Shown here: piece after piece, positions 50,796 to 58,949 of the stretch
Numbering within the stretch: position 1 is the first letter of the stretch
How the letters are laid out: each line of letters starts with the position of its first letter
IMG/VR virus record: IMGVR_UViG_3300006086_000006
Span: 62,001 to 126,000 of that record
From: a virus
DNA: 64,000 nucleotides
Strand: one strand, 5' to 3'
Position numbers and translations under genes: made by a program
The notes under the pieces: model-generated
Database searches by the model: none
Seen by the model: the letters and a program-made list of their open reading frames with translations, nothing else
Told to the model about the DNA's origin: nothing

Positions 50796-52415
50796 ATGCT
50801 TATTTCATTGAGTCTTAGCAAACCCTCTAATAAACGTCATGCAGAACCCATTCAAAAGAAGAAGTTACCTAGAATGGGTTCTGAGCGTTTTCTACAGCTC
50901 AGTCGAGCAAAACAAAAACTTTATATACAACAATACCCTAATTCCAGAAACCGCTTTCTTTTAAAACACAAGCGTCCAGTTTCTAAGGATTCGCACGTTC
51001 AAACTAAAGGACCTGTAAAGGTTAAACAGTCTGGACAGGCTAAAGCTCCTTCTGTTTTTACTCGCAAGATAAGTCGTCAGAGTTACGATAAGCTAGGTAA
51101 GCGTGACCAGAAGGTATACGATAAGCGTTATCCTGATGTGGATAGAAAATTTGTTGGCAAGAAGCATATTCTTGTTAAAAAGATAAACCCTATATTAGCT
51201 GCAAAGCGTGAAGCGTCTATCAATAGAGTTCCAACATCACCAAAGTTGGAGAAATTGAAAGCCGCAGAACTAGCAATTGTTAATAAAACTCGGGATGAAG
51301 CTCACCAAGATTTTAAACATGCCATTAATCCAGAATCTGTTAAAGCTTGCAAAGAGCTTACTACTAAAGACGTACAAGCCGCTTCTACAAATATGCAGAA
51401 GGAGAAAGCTGCTGTTCTTGCCTCATTTGAAGACAAGTTGGAGAATGATCGCCTAGATGCTAAAGATATTACTCCTGATGAGAAGCGTGAAGCTGTCAAC
51501 AAGAATGCTAAAAATGAAGACCCTGAAATAGAAGACATTGCTAAGAAATCCAAGCATACTCGGGCTGAAAAGAAGAAGGTTGAAGACCTTTTAGACGAAG
51601 ATGAAGAGGATGATACCGCGGCAGCAAAAGAAGATAAGAAGAAACCGAAGAACGGTAAAAAGAAAGACAAAAAGTCTAAGAAGCGTCCTAATTTCTTTGT
51701 TCGTGATATGGAAGCAGTTGGTAAGATATTCAACGGAGAGAAAGTAGAAAAAGGTGGTCGCAGTAATCTTATCGTTGCAATGAGTATTCTTGGAAGATAC
51801 GCCATGATTGCAGGTGGTGTTGCACTAGTGTCTATGGGTGCCGCACCACTAGCATTGCATATAGCTAAAGAAATTTACGACAATTGGGATACCTTCCAAG
51901 GTGCAGCTTCTAATGATGACGATGAAGATTTACATCCAGATGAAGCGTATCGTAAAAATGTGGATAGAGTATATGACGCTTACACAGACTACTTATTTCA
52001 CTTAGATGTTGATGAATTACATAACACTGTAGGTAAGACTAAGTTTGTATCTACAAGTAGTGAAACAAGGTCAAAGATTTCGTATCGTAGTGTTCCAGAA
52101 GAACGCGATGTTCCAATAGCTGCACGTACACGTTGGAATGTATTTTTAGGTAAGCAGCATGTTGGTGAGATATACGCAGATGAGGATGATTCTGATGCGA
52201 GACAAAGTGTCCGGATTTGGAGAGCCTACGTAATTACAGGCTTTAATCCAATGGAATTTCCACATGCAGATTCTATTGATCCTAAAATCAAAGAACCGTT
52301 TGTCTTAACTAACGATAAACCTGAGGTAGAACATAATCTTGAACTACACTCGCCAACATTAATGACTTTGCCTGAAGCGCGTTCTTGGGTATGCTCTATA
52401 ATTGAGAGGAATTAA
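50796..52415 (+). CDS. Large charged protein with central hydrophobic segment
   Basis: 539 residues. ATG 50796 has GGTGA 6 nt upstream; an earlier GTG at 50787 is possible. Residues 1-150 are basic with two copies of a short RF(L/V).K / YPx motif; 150-300 are alternately acidic and basic helices, ending in KKKKDKKSKK. Residues ~320-350 are hydrophobic (IVAMSILGRYAMIAGGVALVSMGAAPLALHI) and could be a membrane or core-penetrating segment. The C-terminal ~180 residues look folded. It precedes the prohead protease, so a head-core or portal-vertex protein is possible. Confidence 0.5.
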   Translation: MLISLSLSKPSNKRHAEPIQKKKLPRMGSERFLQLSRAKQKLYIQQYPNSRNRFLLKHKRPVSKDSHVQTKGPVKVKQSGQAKAPSVFTRKISRQSYDKLGKRDQKVYDKRYPDVDRKFVGKKHILVKKINPILAAKREASINRVPTSPKLEKLKAAELAIVNKTRDEAHQDFKHAINPESVKACKELTTKDVQAASTNMQKEKAAVLASFEDKLENDRLDAKDITPDEKREAVNKNAKNEDPEIEDIAKKSKHTRAEKKKVEDLLDEDEEDDTAAAKEDKKKPKNGKKKDKKSKKRPNFFVRDMEAVGKIFNGEKVEKGGRSNLIVAMSILGRYAMIAGGVALVSMGAAPLALHIAKEIYDNWDTFQGAASNDDDEDLHPDEAYRKNVDRVYDAYTDYLFHLDVDELHNTVGKTKFVSTSSETRSKISYRSVPEERDVPIAARTRWNVFLGKQHVGEIYADEDDSDARQSVRIWRAYVITGFNPMEFPHADSIDPKIKEPFVLTNDKPEVEHNLELHSPTLMTLPEARSWVCSIIERN

Positions 52416-52417
52416 CT

Positions 52418-53203
52418 ATGATGTTATCAATGAGTTTCAGTATAGGTAGCACCCCAACTGAATTGAACGGTGTAGGTAAAGGTAAAGATATTGCGTTATC
52501 AAATAAAGTTACGGGAAGTGGTTCGCACACTCTAAACGTAGCAGATTGGTTACCACATGCTGCTGAAGTGTACAAAATCAGCCCTAAATTGTCTGATTAC
52601 ATTCTCGTACCTGTACCTAGTATTATTTCAGATTTACCTAACACTAATGGTGATTCTGCGAGTGCTGCGGAATTGTTACGCTTTAATCCAGATGCTGGTG
52701 TTCAGGCATATCGCACTTGGGTAGGAAAACCTACGCATGTTGAACACGACAATAAAATTCTTGACCGTGCTAAAGGTGTTATCTTTGACGTTATGTTGAA
52801 ACCAATGCCTGGATTTGTAGGTAATCATTTTAAATGTGTCAAACTATTAGGTTTTGACCGCACTAAAGATCCTATTTTAGTATCAGGTATTTTGAATGGT
52901 TCTATCAATACATATTCTATGGGTATGTGGTTTAAAACATATACTTGTAGCGTATGCGGAAACAGAGTAGGTCCAGGTGGTGGTCGACAGTGTGACCATA
53001 CGCAGGTTCGCAGAAAGACTTACATGCGTCCAGATGGTCAGTTAGTTTTCCGTCGTTGTGAAGGCATTCTAGGCTTTGAGACAAGCGCTGTAGTCGATCC
53101 AGCCTATGTTGTTGCAAACAGCGATATTATTATGGATATCAATCAGTTTTCAAGAACAGGTCAACAATTCATTTCAAACAAAAACAATGTGAGGAGAAGA
53201 TAA
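52418..53203 (+). CDS. Prohead maturation protease with zinc-ribbon insertion
   Basis: 261 residues. 'GKPTHVEHDNKILDRAKGVIFDV' around 103-125 and 'ILNGSINTYSMGMW' around 158-171 match in order the His (H110) and Ser (S167) regions of phage head-maturation serine proteases. After the Ser strand comes a CxxC...CxH zinc-ribbon-like insert (C177, C180, C192, H194), before the last strand 'ILGFETSAVVDPAYV'. It would cleave scaffold and capsid proteins during maturation. It lies a few genes before the scaffold and capsid genes. Confidence 0.75.
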   Translation: MMLSMSFSIGSTPTELNGVGKGKDIALSNKVTGSGSHTLNVADWLPHAAEVYKISPKLSDYILVPVPSIISDLPNTNGDSASAAELLRFNPDAGVQAYRTWVGKPTHVEHDNKILDRAKGVIFDVMLKPMPGFVGNHFKCVKLLGFDRTKDPILVSGILNGSINTYSMGMWFKTYTCSVCGNRVGPGGGRQCDHTQVRRKTYMRPDGQLVFRRCEGILGFETSAVVDPAYVVANSDIIMDINQFSRTGQQFISNKNNVRRR

Positions 53204-53577
53204 TGGAAATTGAACTAACTTCTGATGGTGGTTATGCTCGTATTGATGCAATTGCACCTACTATATATCGTGATGAAAATGGTATTTGCGCTATCATGCA
53301 AGACGGACCCAAAACGTATGCTATATACGATGAAAAGAACCCTGGAGGCGTTAATACAATTTTAGCTTTCCAGAATGGTCCTGCACATGAAAGTGTTAAC
53401 GGTATTTCTAATGAAGCCGTAATTGCAGTACTAAGACATCGTATTGGTATGTTGAATACTATAGTCCCTAGCGAGTTCAACATAACTGCGATTACTCATT
53501 TAGGCCTTGCTTTGGAAGCATTAGAGCAACGTACTGCACAACGTAAACTTATAGGTATTGAGGGTACCATGCTATGA
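53203..53577 (+). CDS. Acb2/Tad1-type hairpin-domain protein, probable cyclic-nucleotide sponge
   Basis: 124 residues. Residues ~53-122 follow the pattern of the Acb2/Tad1 hairpin family: FQNGP, then 'VNGISNEAVIAVLRHRI', then 'ALEALEQRTAQRKLIGIEGT', the antiparallel helix pair ending in R..R.....GIEGT. Known family members sequester cyclic dinucleotides and trinucleotides of CBASS or gcADPR of Thoeris and so blunt host immunity. The N-terminal ~50 residues form an extra beta domain not needed by the family. It overlaps the next gene by 4 nt, and that gene looks like Acb1. Whether it binds CBASS or Thoeris signals cannot be read from sequence. Confidence 0.7.
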   Translation: MEIELTSDGGYARIDAIAPTIYRDENGICAIMQDGPKTYAIYDEKNPGGVNTILAFQNGPAHESVNGISNEAVIAVLRHRIGMLNTIVPSEFNITAITHLGLALEALEQRTAQRKLIGIEGTML

Positions 53578-54119
53578 TGATTACAATACCTATTAATGCG
53601 GATGTACGTGCTCCAGTATCTTACATAGTTAAGACAACGGTTACACCTATGTACACTGGGTCTAATGGTTTGTATGTTAAAGCTGATCTCGACATTATAT
53701 CTCCAAACACGTTAGAATATGTTACTGATATACTTGGAGTTGAACTTGATCGAGAAGATTTACACGTTACTGTTATGTACAGTGAAGTACCTATAGATAA
53801 ATCTGCCACGTACTATGGTAATAAGGTACTAAGTGCTACATGTATTGAAGTAACGCACTGGGTTGGACATAATGATAAAACGTATGTTGTAGCTAAACTT
53901 CAATCCGAAGACCTAATCGCTGCGCACTCTTATTATCGTGGTTTAGGTGCAGTTCCTACTTTCGTACCCTATCAACCACATATTACTTTGTTTAAAATCG
54001 AAGAATTACCTGAAGATTTCGAGGATAAGATTAAAGCTGCCAATAACTGGTTAGCTGACAATCCTATACACTTTGATTTATCTTTGCAGTGGCCTGAGGA
54101 TTTACGTGATGGAGATTAG
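53574..54119 (+). CDS. acb1: 2H phosphoesterase, probable Acb1 anti-CBASS nuclease
   Basis: 181 residues. The two catalytic HxT motifs of the 2H phosphoesterase fold are present: 'LHVTVMYS' (H64, T66) and 'QPHITLFK' (H136, T138), 72 residues apart, with 'GLYVKADL' before the first, as in the phage Acb1 group. Acb1 cleaves the cyclic oligonucleotide signals of CBASS. Alternatives are LigT-like 2'-5' RNA ligase/phosphodiesterase enzymes, which share the motifs. The overlap with the Acb2/Tad1-like gene supports the anti-immune reading. It ends in TAG. Confidence 0.7.
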   Translation: MMITIPINADVRAPVSYIVKTTVTPMYTGSNGLYVKADLDIISPNTLEYVTDILGVELDREDLHVTVMYSEVPIDKSATYYGNKVLSATCIEVTHWVGHNDKTYVVAKLQSEDLIAAHSYYRGLGAVPTFVPYQPHITLFKIEELPEDFEDKIKAANNWLADNPIHFDLSLQWPEDLRDGD

Positions 54120-54495
54120 TGTATCCGCCAACGTAGTTACATTGTTACCCAATGTTATGCGAAAGTTGATATACACTATTAAAGGTGATATAAAGAGTGG
54201 ATATTTCGGTAATCTTTCGCATTGTCATACAGCATCTGCCACTTATATTAGACAGCACCCCGATAGTTCAGCCTCTTTAGTTGTATGTGGTACTCCAAAT
54301 ACAGATGTTAATTATATAAATGTTTCACATTCATTTATAGCGGAAGGAAACTCTATAATTAATGATACATTCTCCAATAGCTTTATAGATAATTCAAATA
54401 TTTATCATTACACGGAACATGGGCAGCAATACTCGTATCCTGTTGTAGCTAGATTTTCGATTAAAAAGCTAATAGAGGCGGCAAATGACAGATAA
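54109..54495 (+). CDS. Hypothetical protein in the anti-immune string
   Basis: 128 residues. ATG 54109 has TGAGGA 8 nt upstream and overlaps the Acb1-like stop; the upstream extension is not needed. N-terminal strands, then 'SHCHTASATYIRQHPDSS' and a Ser/Asn-rich strand region. No recognised family. Its place in the overlapping string after two anti-CBASS-like genes makes an anti-defence role possible but unproven. Confidence 0.5.
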   Translation: MEISVSANVVTLLPNVMRKLIYTIKGDIKSGYFGNLSHCHTASATYIRQHPDSSASLVVCGTPNTDVNYINVSHSFIAEGNSIINDTFSNSFIDNSNIYHYTEHGQQYSYPVVARFSIKKLIEAANDR

Positions 54496-54793
54496 TGTGA
54501 TACCAATGTTTCACTACAGAAATAAAAACATTACACCTACTTTCACTTGTTTAGAGTGTTTGCATGAGTTTGAACTGGAAATCGAAGAAGGTAAGATACA
54601 GGATATACCATGTCCTACATGCAATACTATGCGAACCGTACCTTTTAAGATAGTACCTCCGCCAGATTCTGCTGATTTTGAAGTTTATGCGTGTGCGTGT
54701 GGATGTGAGTTTTTTCGTGCTTTAGACGAAGACTATACACAATGTATAAAATGCGGTGAAATAACTCAATCTTCTGATGAAGACGATTATTGA
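54485..54793 (+). CDS. Double zinc-ribbon protein
   Basis: 102 residues, overlapping the previous gene by 11 nt. C22-x2-C25 and C43-x2-C46 form one zinc ribbon. A second is suggested by C-x-C-x-C near 74-78 and C-x2-C near 93-96. The tail is acidic (SSDEDDY). Such small proteins act in nucleic-acid or protein binding; the role here is unknown. Confidence 0.6.
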   Translation: MTDNVIPMFHYRNKNITPTFTCLECLHEFELEIEEGKIQDIPCPTCNTMRTVPFKIVPPPDSADFEVYACACGCEFFRALDEDYTQCIKCGEITQSSDEDDY

Positions 54794-54867
54794 TTATTTT
54801 TGAATATTATTCTTGTTTTCTGTAATTTATTGTATACGCGATTTTGTTACATTATTGCGTTAGTCAC

Positions 54868-54879
54868 GTGGCATGCCAC
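54868..54879. promoter_or_regulatory. Perfect 12-bp palindrome in spacer before capsid genes
   Basis: GTGGCATGCCAC lies in the 111-nt AT-rich gap before the scaffold gene, 26 nt before its ATG. It could be an operator or a small RNA hairpin over the leader. The rest of the gap holds AT-rich promoter-like sequence, but no clear -35/-10 pair can be called. Confidence 0.35.
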
Positions 54880-54904
54880 ATAATTAACCAACATAGGAAA
54901 CGCT

Positions 54905-56971
54905 ATGAAACACGTTACTCTCCGGGGTATCGTAGTGACTGGTGATACTCGCGCAGAAGCCGAGCGTCGTTACCAATCAGTTGCTACTGGCGTATCTGTA
55001 TCTGCTATGCAAGACGAGGATGCTAGTTTTATGATCCTAAGCAGTTCAGATTCCGAGATTATTCCAATGAACCCTTTATCGGGTGTGAATAATCTTAAAC
55101 CAGCAGCAAAAGATGTGGTTGAAAAGCTGGAGTTTGTTTCTACAGCATCTGGTGAAGTTAAAGTTAACGCTTTCTACACTGTATGTACCAGCTGCGACTC
55201 TCACGTAATTGCGGATGATGCGGATTTAATGAAGCATTGTACTGCTTGCGCTTCTGAACTTACAAATATGAGCGAAGAACAAATCAACGCACATGTTGCA
55301 AGTAAAGCTGTTGCTCACCAAGATACTGCGAAAACCACAGAAATTGTTGCTGTTGCTGCCACTGCTGCTGATGCCGTAGCAGAGTATCGCAAACTACTAG
55401 AACAACAAACCGTTACAGCCGCATACGATTGCGGTGACCACGTAGTTGTTGCTAATACTGGTAGTACCTTCAAATTTTCTCCATATACCAGCGAATCTGC
55501 CACTGCTGTTGAAGTAGCGCCAGAATTCAAGGTAGAAGCAAGTGCTGAAGGCAAGTTTAAAGCTCACATGTATGTGTGTGCATCTAATGCTTGTGGTCAC
55601 CATGTTGTTTCTAGTTCAGATCGTCCAGTGTTCTGTCCTTCATGTTCTAGTGGTTTAATGGATCCTGAAGATGATGACGTTGAATACGACGAAGTTGATC
55701 TGAATGATGACGATTTAAGCGAAGACGATTTAAACGGTGATGAGAATGATACCGATATAAATGCGTCGGCTAAAGTTACAGCCTCTGATGATGACGATGA
55801 AGAATCCGAAGAAGACGAGGATGAAGATTCAGAAGACGATGAAGTAGATGACGAAGAATCGGATGACGAAGACGAGGATGAAGAATCTGAGGAAGATGAA
55901 GAATCCGAAGATGATGACGCCGAAGAAGAGTCGGAAGATGATGCAGAATTGGACGATGATAACTCATTATCAGTTTCAAGTGGAGCAGTTAAATTGAAAG
56001 CAGATAAGAAAGTTAAGAAGGCCAAAAAAGCAGTAGCGTCTTCAGTAGCAACTCCTGATGCCACTGCCGTTGACCCACTTACTGCGCCTGCTGCTGTTGC
56101 CTCTACCGAAGTTGCACCTGTCGTAGTAGAAAAAGTTGTTGAAGTCATTAAAGAAGTTGCCGCACCTCAAACTGCCGTAGCTACTGACCTATTAGCTTTT
56201 GCTGCCACTGCTGGTGAATTGAAACACACTGACCTATTTATGACATACGCAAGTAATGTTAATGGTCACGCTAAGTGGATTGCATTCCATGGTGATTTGC
56301 CAGTTGCAATTGCTAGTAGTGTTGATACTGCACACAAAGATATTTTCACTACACCAGCTTTTGGTAATGTAGTGTTAGCATCTGCGCAAACTGATGGTGT
56401 TTTAACTGCATTGTCACAGTTTGGCTTTAAAGGTATAGCCACATCTATTGATGTTGATACTTACGTTCAAACAAATATTGCAGACCAAGTGGAAGCACAA
56501 GTTGCCACAGCATCTGCTGATTTGAATAAACACCGTGAAGATTTGTCTGCGCGCTTTGAAGCTGCCTTAGCTACTGCTGCTCGCGGTATTAACAACGCAT
56601 TCTTCGCAGATGTTACAAACCCAGTTAAAGCTACATTGGTTACTACCATGGAGCAAATGGGTGTTAAAAATTCTGACAAGCTGGTTCTATCTGCATTTGC
56701 ATCTGGTAATGATGATTACATCCGTAACATGATTGCCAAAGCAAAAGACATTATGAGTTATGATGTTTCTGTGCAGAATCAATTGACAGAAGCCGTATCG
56801 AGCGCTTCAGGGCAATCAAGCGGTATTATGCCAATCGGCAAGGCAGTACAAACGGAACAAGCTAAACCTGCAATGCAGGCTGTTGCCAGTTCTACATTTG
56901 AACCCGTTCCAGTTGCAAAGACCGTCGATCTGACGGCCGTTCTGTCAACACTCGGAAAAAGAAATCGCTAA
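54905..56971 (+). CDS. Probable scaffold / prohead core protein with two zinc ribbons and acidic tract
   Basis: 688 residues. A zinc-ribbon-like pair of CxxC knuckles lies near 93-115 (CTSC..CTAC) and another near 225-248 (CASNAC..CPSC). Residues ~252-353 are almost wholly Asp and Glu with some Ser. After a basic KADKKVKKAKKA stretch come Ala/Val-rich linkers and a folded C-terminal region of ~270 residues. Position between protease and capsid genes, size and acidity match phage scaffolds that fill the prohead and are cleaved away. GGAAACG ribosome site. Not a confident family match. Confidence 0.6.
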   Translation: MKHVTLRGIVVTGDTRAEAERRYQSVATGVSVSAMQDEDASFMILSSSDSEIIPMNPLSGVNNLKPAAKDVVEKLEFVSTASGEVKVNAFYTVCTSCDSHVIADDADLMKHCTACASELTNMSEEQINAHVASKAVAHQDTAKTTEIVAVAATAADAVAEYRKLLEQQTVTAAYDCGDHVVVANTGSTFKFSPYTSESATAVEVAPEFKVEASAEGKFKAHMYVCASNACGHHVVSSSDRPVFCPSCSSGLMDPEDDDVEYDEVDLNDDDLSEDDLNGDENDTDINASAKVTASDDDDEESEEDEDEDSEDDEVDDEESDDEDEDEESEEDEESEDDDAEEESEDDAELDDDNSLSVSSGAVKLKADKKVKKAKKAVASSVATPDATAVDPLTAPAAVASTEVAPVVVEKVVEVIKEVAAPQTAVATDLLAFAATAGELKHTDLFMTYASNVNGHAKWIAFHGDLPVAIASSVDTAHKDIFTTPAFGNVVLASAQTDGVLTALSQFGFKGIATSIDVDTYVQTNIADQVEAQVATASADLNKHREDLSARFEAALATAARGINNAFFADVTNPVKATLVTTMEQMGVKNSDKLVLSAFASGNDDYIRNMIAKAKDIMSYDVSVQNQLTEAVSSASGQSSGIMPIGKAVQTEQAKPAMQAVASSTFEPVPVAKTVDLTAVLSTLGKRNR

Positions 56972-56990
56972 CCTTTATTGGAGCTAAGCT

Positions 56991-57677
56991 ATGATTGACC
57001 AAAAATATTCCCGCGTGTTCCGTACAGAACACCGTCCAGTTGAAACCGGTGCTATCTTCGTTGATGAAGGTATCTCTGCTGTATTTGTTAAAGAGGGTGA
57101 CACTACTGTTGTTGTTCCTTCTACAGGTGCAGATGGTGAAATCTTCGCCGGTTTGAGTTTGTCTCGTAATACTCCTCCACAGTTTGCAAATCTTGTGGTA
57201 GAAGATGTTGTACCAGTAACTGGTCCTTACGTTACTGTATTACCGCGTATTCCAGAAACAGGTCAAATCCTCGTTAAGGTTAACGGTGTTAAACTGAATG
57301 TTGTTGCGACTCCACCTAACGCGGGTGAAGTTCAACTTTCTGGATTTAACTTGACGTACCATTCTGACGTTGCTGGTGGTGCAGTTGTTGTTCAATTCCA
57401 ATACGCGCTGACAGTTGCTGAAGCAACTATGTTCCGTGGTAATGCTCCTGTAGGTGGTTTGTCTTCATCTGCTGAAGGTGTTATCGGTTTGGTAGTTGAA
57501 GGCGATGTTGCTACTTCTTACTATGATGCTTCTGCTGATTGGTCTGGTGTATTCAACCCAGTTCTTGGTCCAAATGGTGTTTTGACCACTTCAGGTCCAG
57601 GTACTGTTTTGAAGAACGTAATCGTAGAGTCTGCACCTTCTGCGGCTAACCCATCATTAGTAGTTACGTTGCGCTAA
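56991..57677 (+). CDS. Probable capsid decoration protein
   Basis: 228 residues, all-beta, Val/Gly/Pro-rich with 'TGAIFVDEGISAVFVKEGDTTVVVPSTGADGEIFAGLSLS' at the N-terminus, like head-decoration proteins that often precede the major capsid gene. Strong ribosome site (TTGGAG). TAA stop. Bias to common codons fits high expression. Confidence 0.6.
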   Translation: MIDQKYSRVFRTEHRPVETGAIFVDEGISAVFVKEGDTTVVVPSTGADGEIFAGLSLSRNTPPQFANLVVEDVVPVTGPYVTVLPRIPETGQILVKVNGVKLNVVATPPNAGEVQLSGFNLTYHSDVAGGAVVVQFQYALTVAEATMFRGNAPVGGLSSSAEGVIGLVVEGDVATSYYDASADWSGVFNPVLGPNGVLTTSGPGTVLKNVIVESAPSAANPSLVVTLR

Positions 57678-57715
57678 TACTATTTGACTAATAATCTTGA
57701 AGGAGATTACCTTTT

Positions 57716-58807
57716 ATGAACAATCAATATGCTAACGCACAGCTTGTATTAGCGTCCGGTGCACCGCTTGAAGATTTGCGTTTTGGTAAGGGTATGGCTC
57801 GTGCTCTTGACGGTCGTACCGGAGAGTTTAACGCGTCGGATAAAAACGATTTGATTAAACAAATCGGTAACTTGATGCAAGCCTATGCATCTGGTTCAAT
57901 CGTTGAAGCATCCGCTCAACAACAACCAGCTGATATACAAACTGCACGCCGTGAAGTATTGGCAGCAGCTTTGAACGACCCAATGCAATGGGAAGCTCTT
58001 GGTAGTGGCTTAGCTCGTCAAATCAACGAACAAGCAGACCGTGAAGGTTTCTTGCGTCGTATTTGTCAAGGTCAAACATTGAAGACTGGTGAGATGCCTC
58101 GTGTTCCGATGCCATCTTATGACACACAAGCAGTTGTTGCCACTTCTGCATCTAACGTGGGTTACCAAACTATTCGTCAGAAAGTATTTACTCCTGACGA
58201 GTTTGAATTGGTTGCTAACGTGCGTGTTGAGAACCTTGACCTGCAACAAGTTAACGGTGATTTGCTTGAAAATGCTTACAACCAAGGTTTGGAAAGCATC
58301 ATGGTTGCAGAAGACCGTTTGTGGAAGAAAGCCGCTGACCGTACTGTTGGTGTAGTAAACAACCTTGAATATATTTCTGGTGAATTGACTACTAAAAACT
58401 TGGGTAACTTGCGTCAAGCTGTTGCTCGTTGGAACATCCCAGTTACTACTGCGATTATCTCTAACGATTACTGGGCTGATATTATCGGCTCAAACGACTT
58501 CGCAACTTTCCTTGATCCAATTACCAAGTATGATTTGGTGTTGAGTGGTCAATTGGGTACTCTTGTTGGTATGAGCATTATCACTGATGCTTTCCGTCAA
58601 GCTAACCAGAAAGTTCTGAACGCTGGTGAGATTTATGTTGTTGCTTCTCCTGAGAACCATGCAGCATACTCAACTCGTGGTGGTATTAGTTCTACTCCTA
58701 CCACTGGTGCAAACCAAGGCAACAGCACTAAGGGCTGGTATATGACTTCACCGTTTTCGTTCGTCCTCGCAAACGCACGCTCAGTTGCGAAGGGAAAACG
58801 CCTATAA
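57716..58807 (+). CDS. Major capsid protein
   Basis: 363 residues. Position after scaffold and decoration genes, very strong ribosome site (GAAGGAG), and the pattern of an HK97-fold major capsid protein: N-terminal helix, 'IRQKVFTPDEFELVANVRVENLDLQQVNGDLLENAYNQGLESI' as the long spine helix region, 'EDRLWKK', 'LSGQLGTLVGMSIITD' P-domain and C-terminal 'SPFSFVLANARSVAKGKRL'. Mature form is probably trimmed at the N-terminus by the protease, near residues 60-80; the exact site is not visible. Confidence 0.85.
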   Translation: MNNQYANAQLVLASGAPLEDLRFGKGMARALDGRTGEFNASDKNDLIKQIGNLMQAYASGSIVEASAQQQPADIQTARREVLAAALNDPMQWEALGSGLARQINEQADREGFLRRICQGQTLKTGEMPRVPMPSYDTQAVVATSASNVGYQTIRQKVFTPDEFELVANVRVENLDLQQVNGDLLENAYNQGLESIMVAEDRLWKKAADRTVGVVNNLEYISGELTTKNLGNLRQAVARWNIPVTTAIISNDYWADIIGSNDFATFLDPITKYDLVLSGQLGTLVGMSIITDAFRQANQKVLNAGEIYVVASPENHAAYSTRGGISSTPTTGANQGNSTKGWYMTSPFSFVLANARSVAKGKRL

Positions 58808-58840
58808 CATCAGGCGAAGTAAAGTTCCATTGAAAAATTT

Positions 58841-58901
58841 AGAAACTCTGTGTGACAAGGCTGGCCCGCCGTGTTACCCTAGACACTAGCACAGAGTTTC
58901 T
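58841..58901 (+). ncRNA. Long hairpin RNA after the capsid gene
   Basis: AGAAACTCTGTG (58841-58852) pairs over 12 bp with CACAGAGTTTCT (58890-58901). The 37-nt loop has an inner GTGT/ACAC pairing and a GGCCCGCC GC-rich patch unusual for this AT-rich region. No T run follows, so a simple terminator is unlikely. It lies between the capsid gene and the GIY-YIG gene and could be a processing or stability element or part of the mobile element. Confidence 0.5.
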
Positions 58902-58918
58902 ATCTAATTGTTGTAGGG

Positions 58919-58949
58919 ACAATTAGTATGCGAAACGATTTCTATGTTT
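58919..58949 (+). repeat. Left arm of inverted repeat bounding the GIY-YIG gene
   Basis: 31 nt covering the ribosome-site end and start codon of the endonuclease gene. It pairs with 59940-59970 over 7 + 19 bases, with a 5-nt mismatch in between that includes the ATG (GTATG against ACACA). Confidence 0.85.

Noticed and set aside
51302-51805. Minus-strand gene opposite the charged protein
   Set aside because: The Ser/Phe-rich frame is the antisense of Lys/Glu/Asp codons of a gene with ribosome site and continuous context; same for 55597-56148 opposite the acidic tract.
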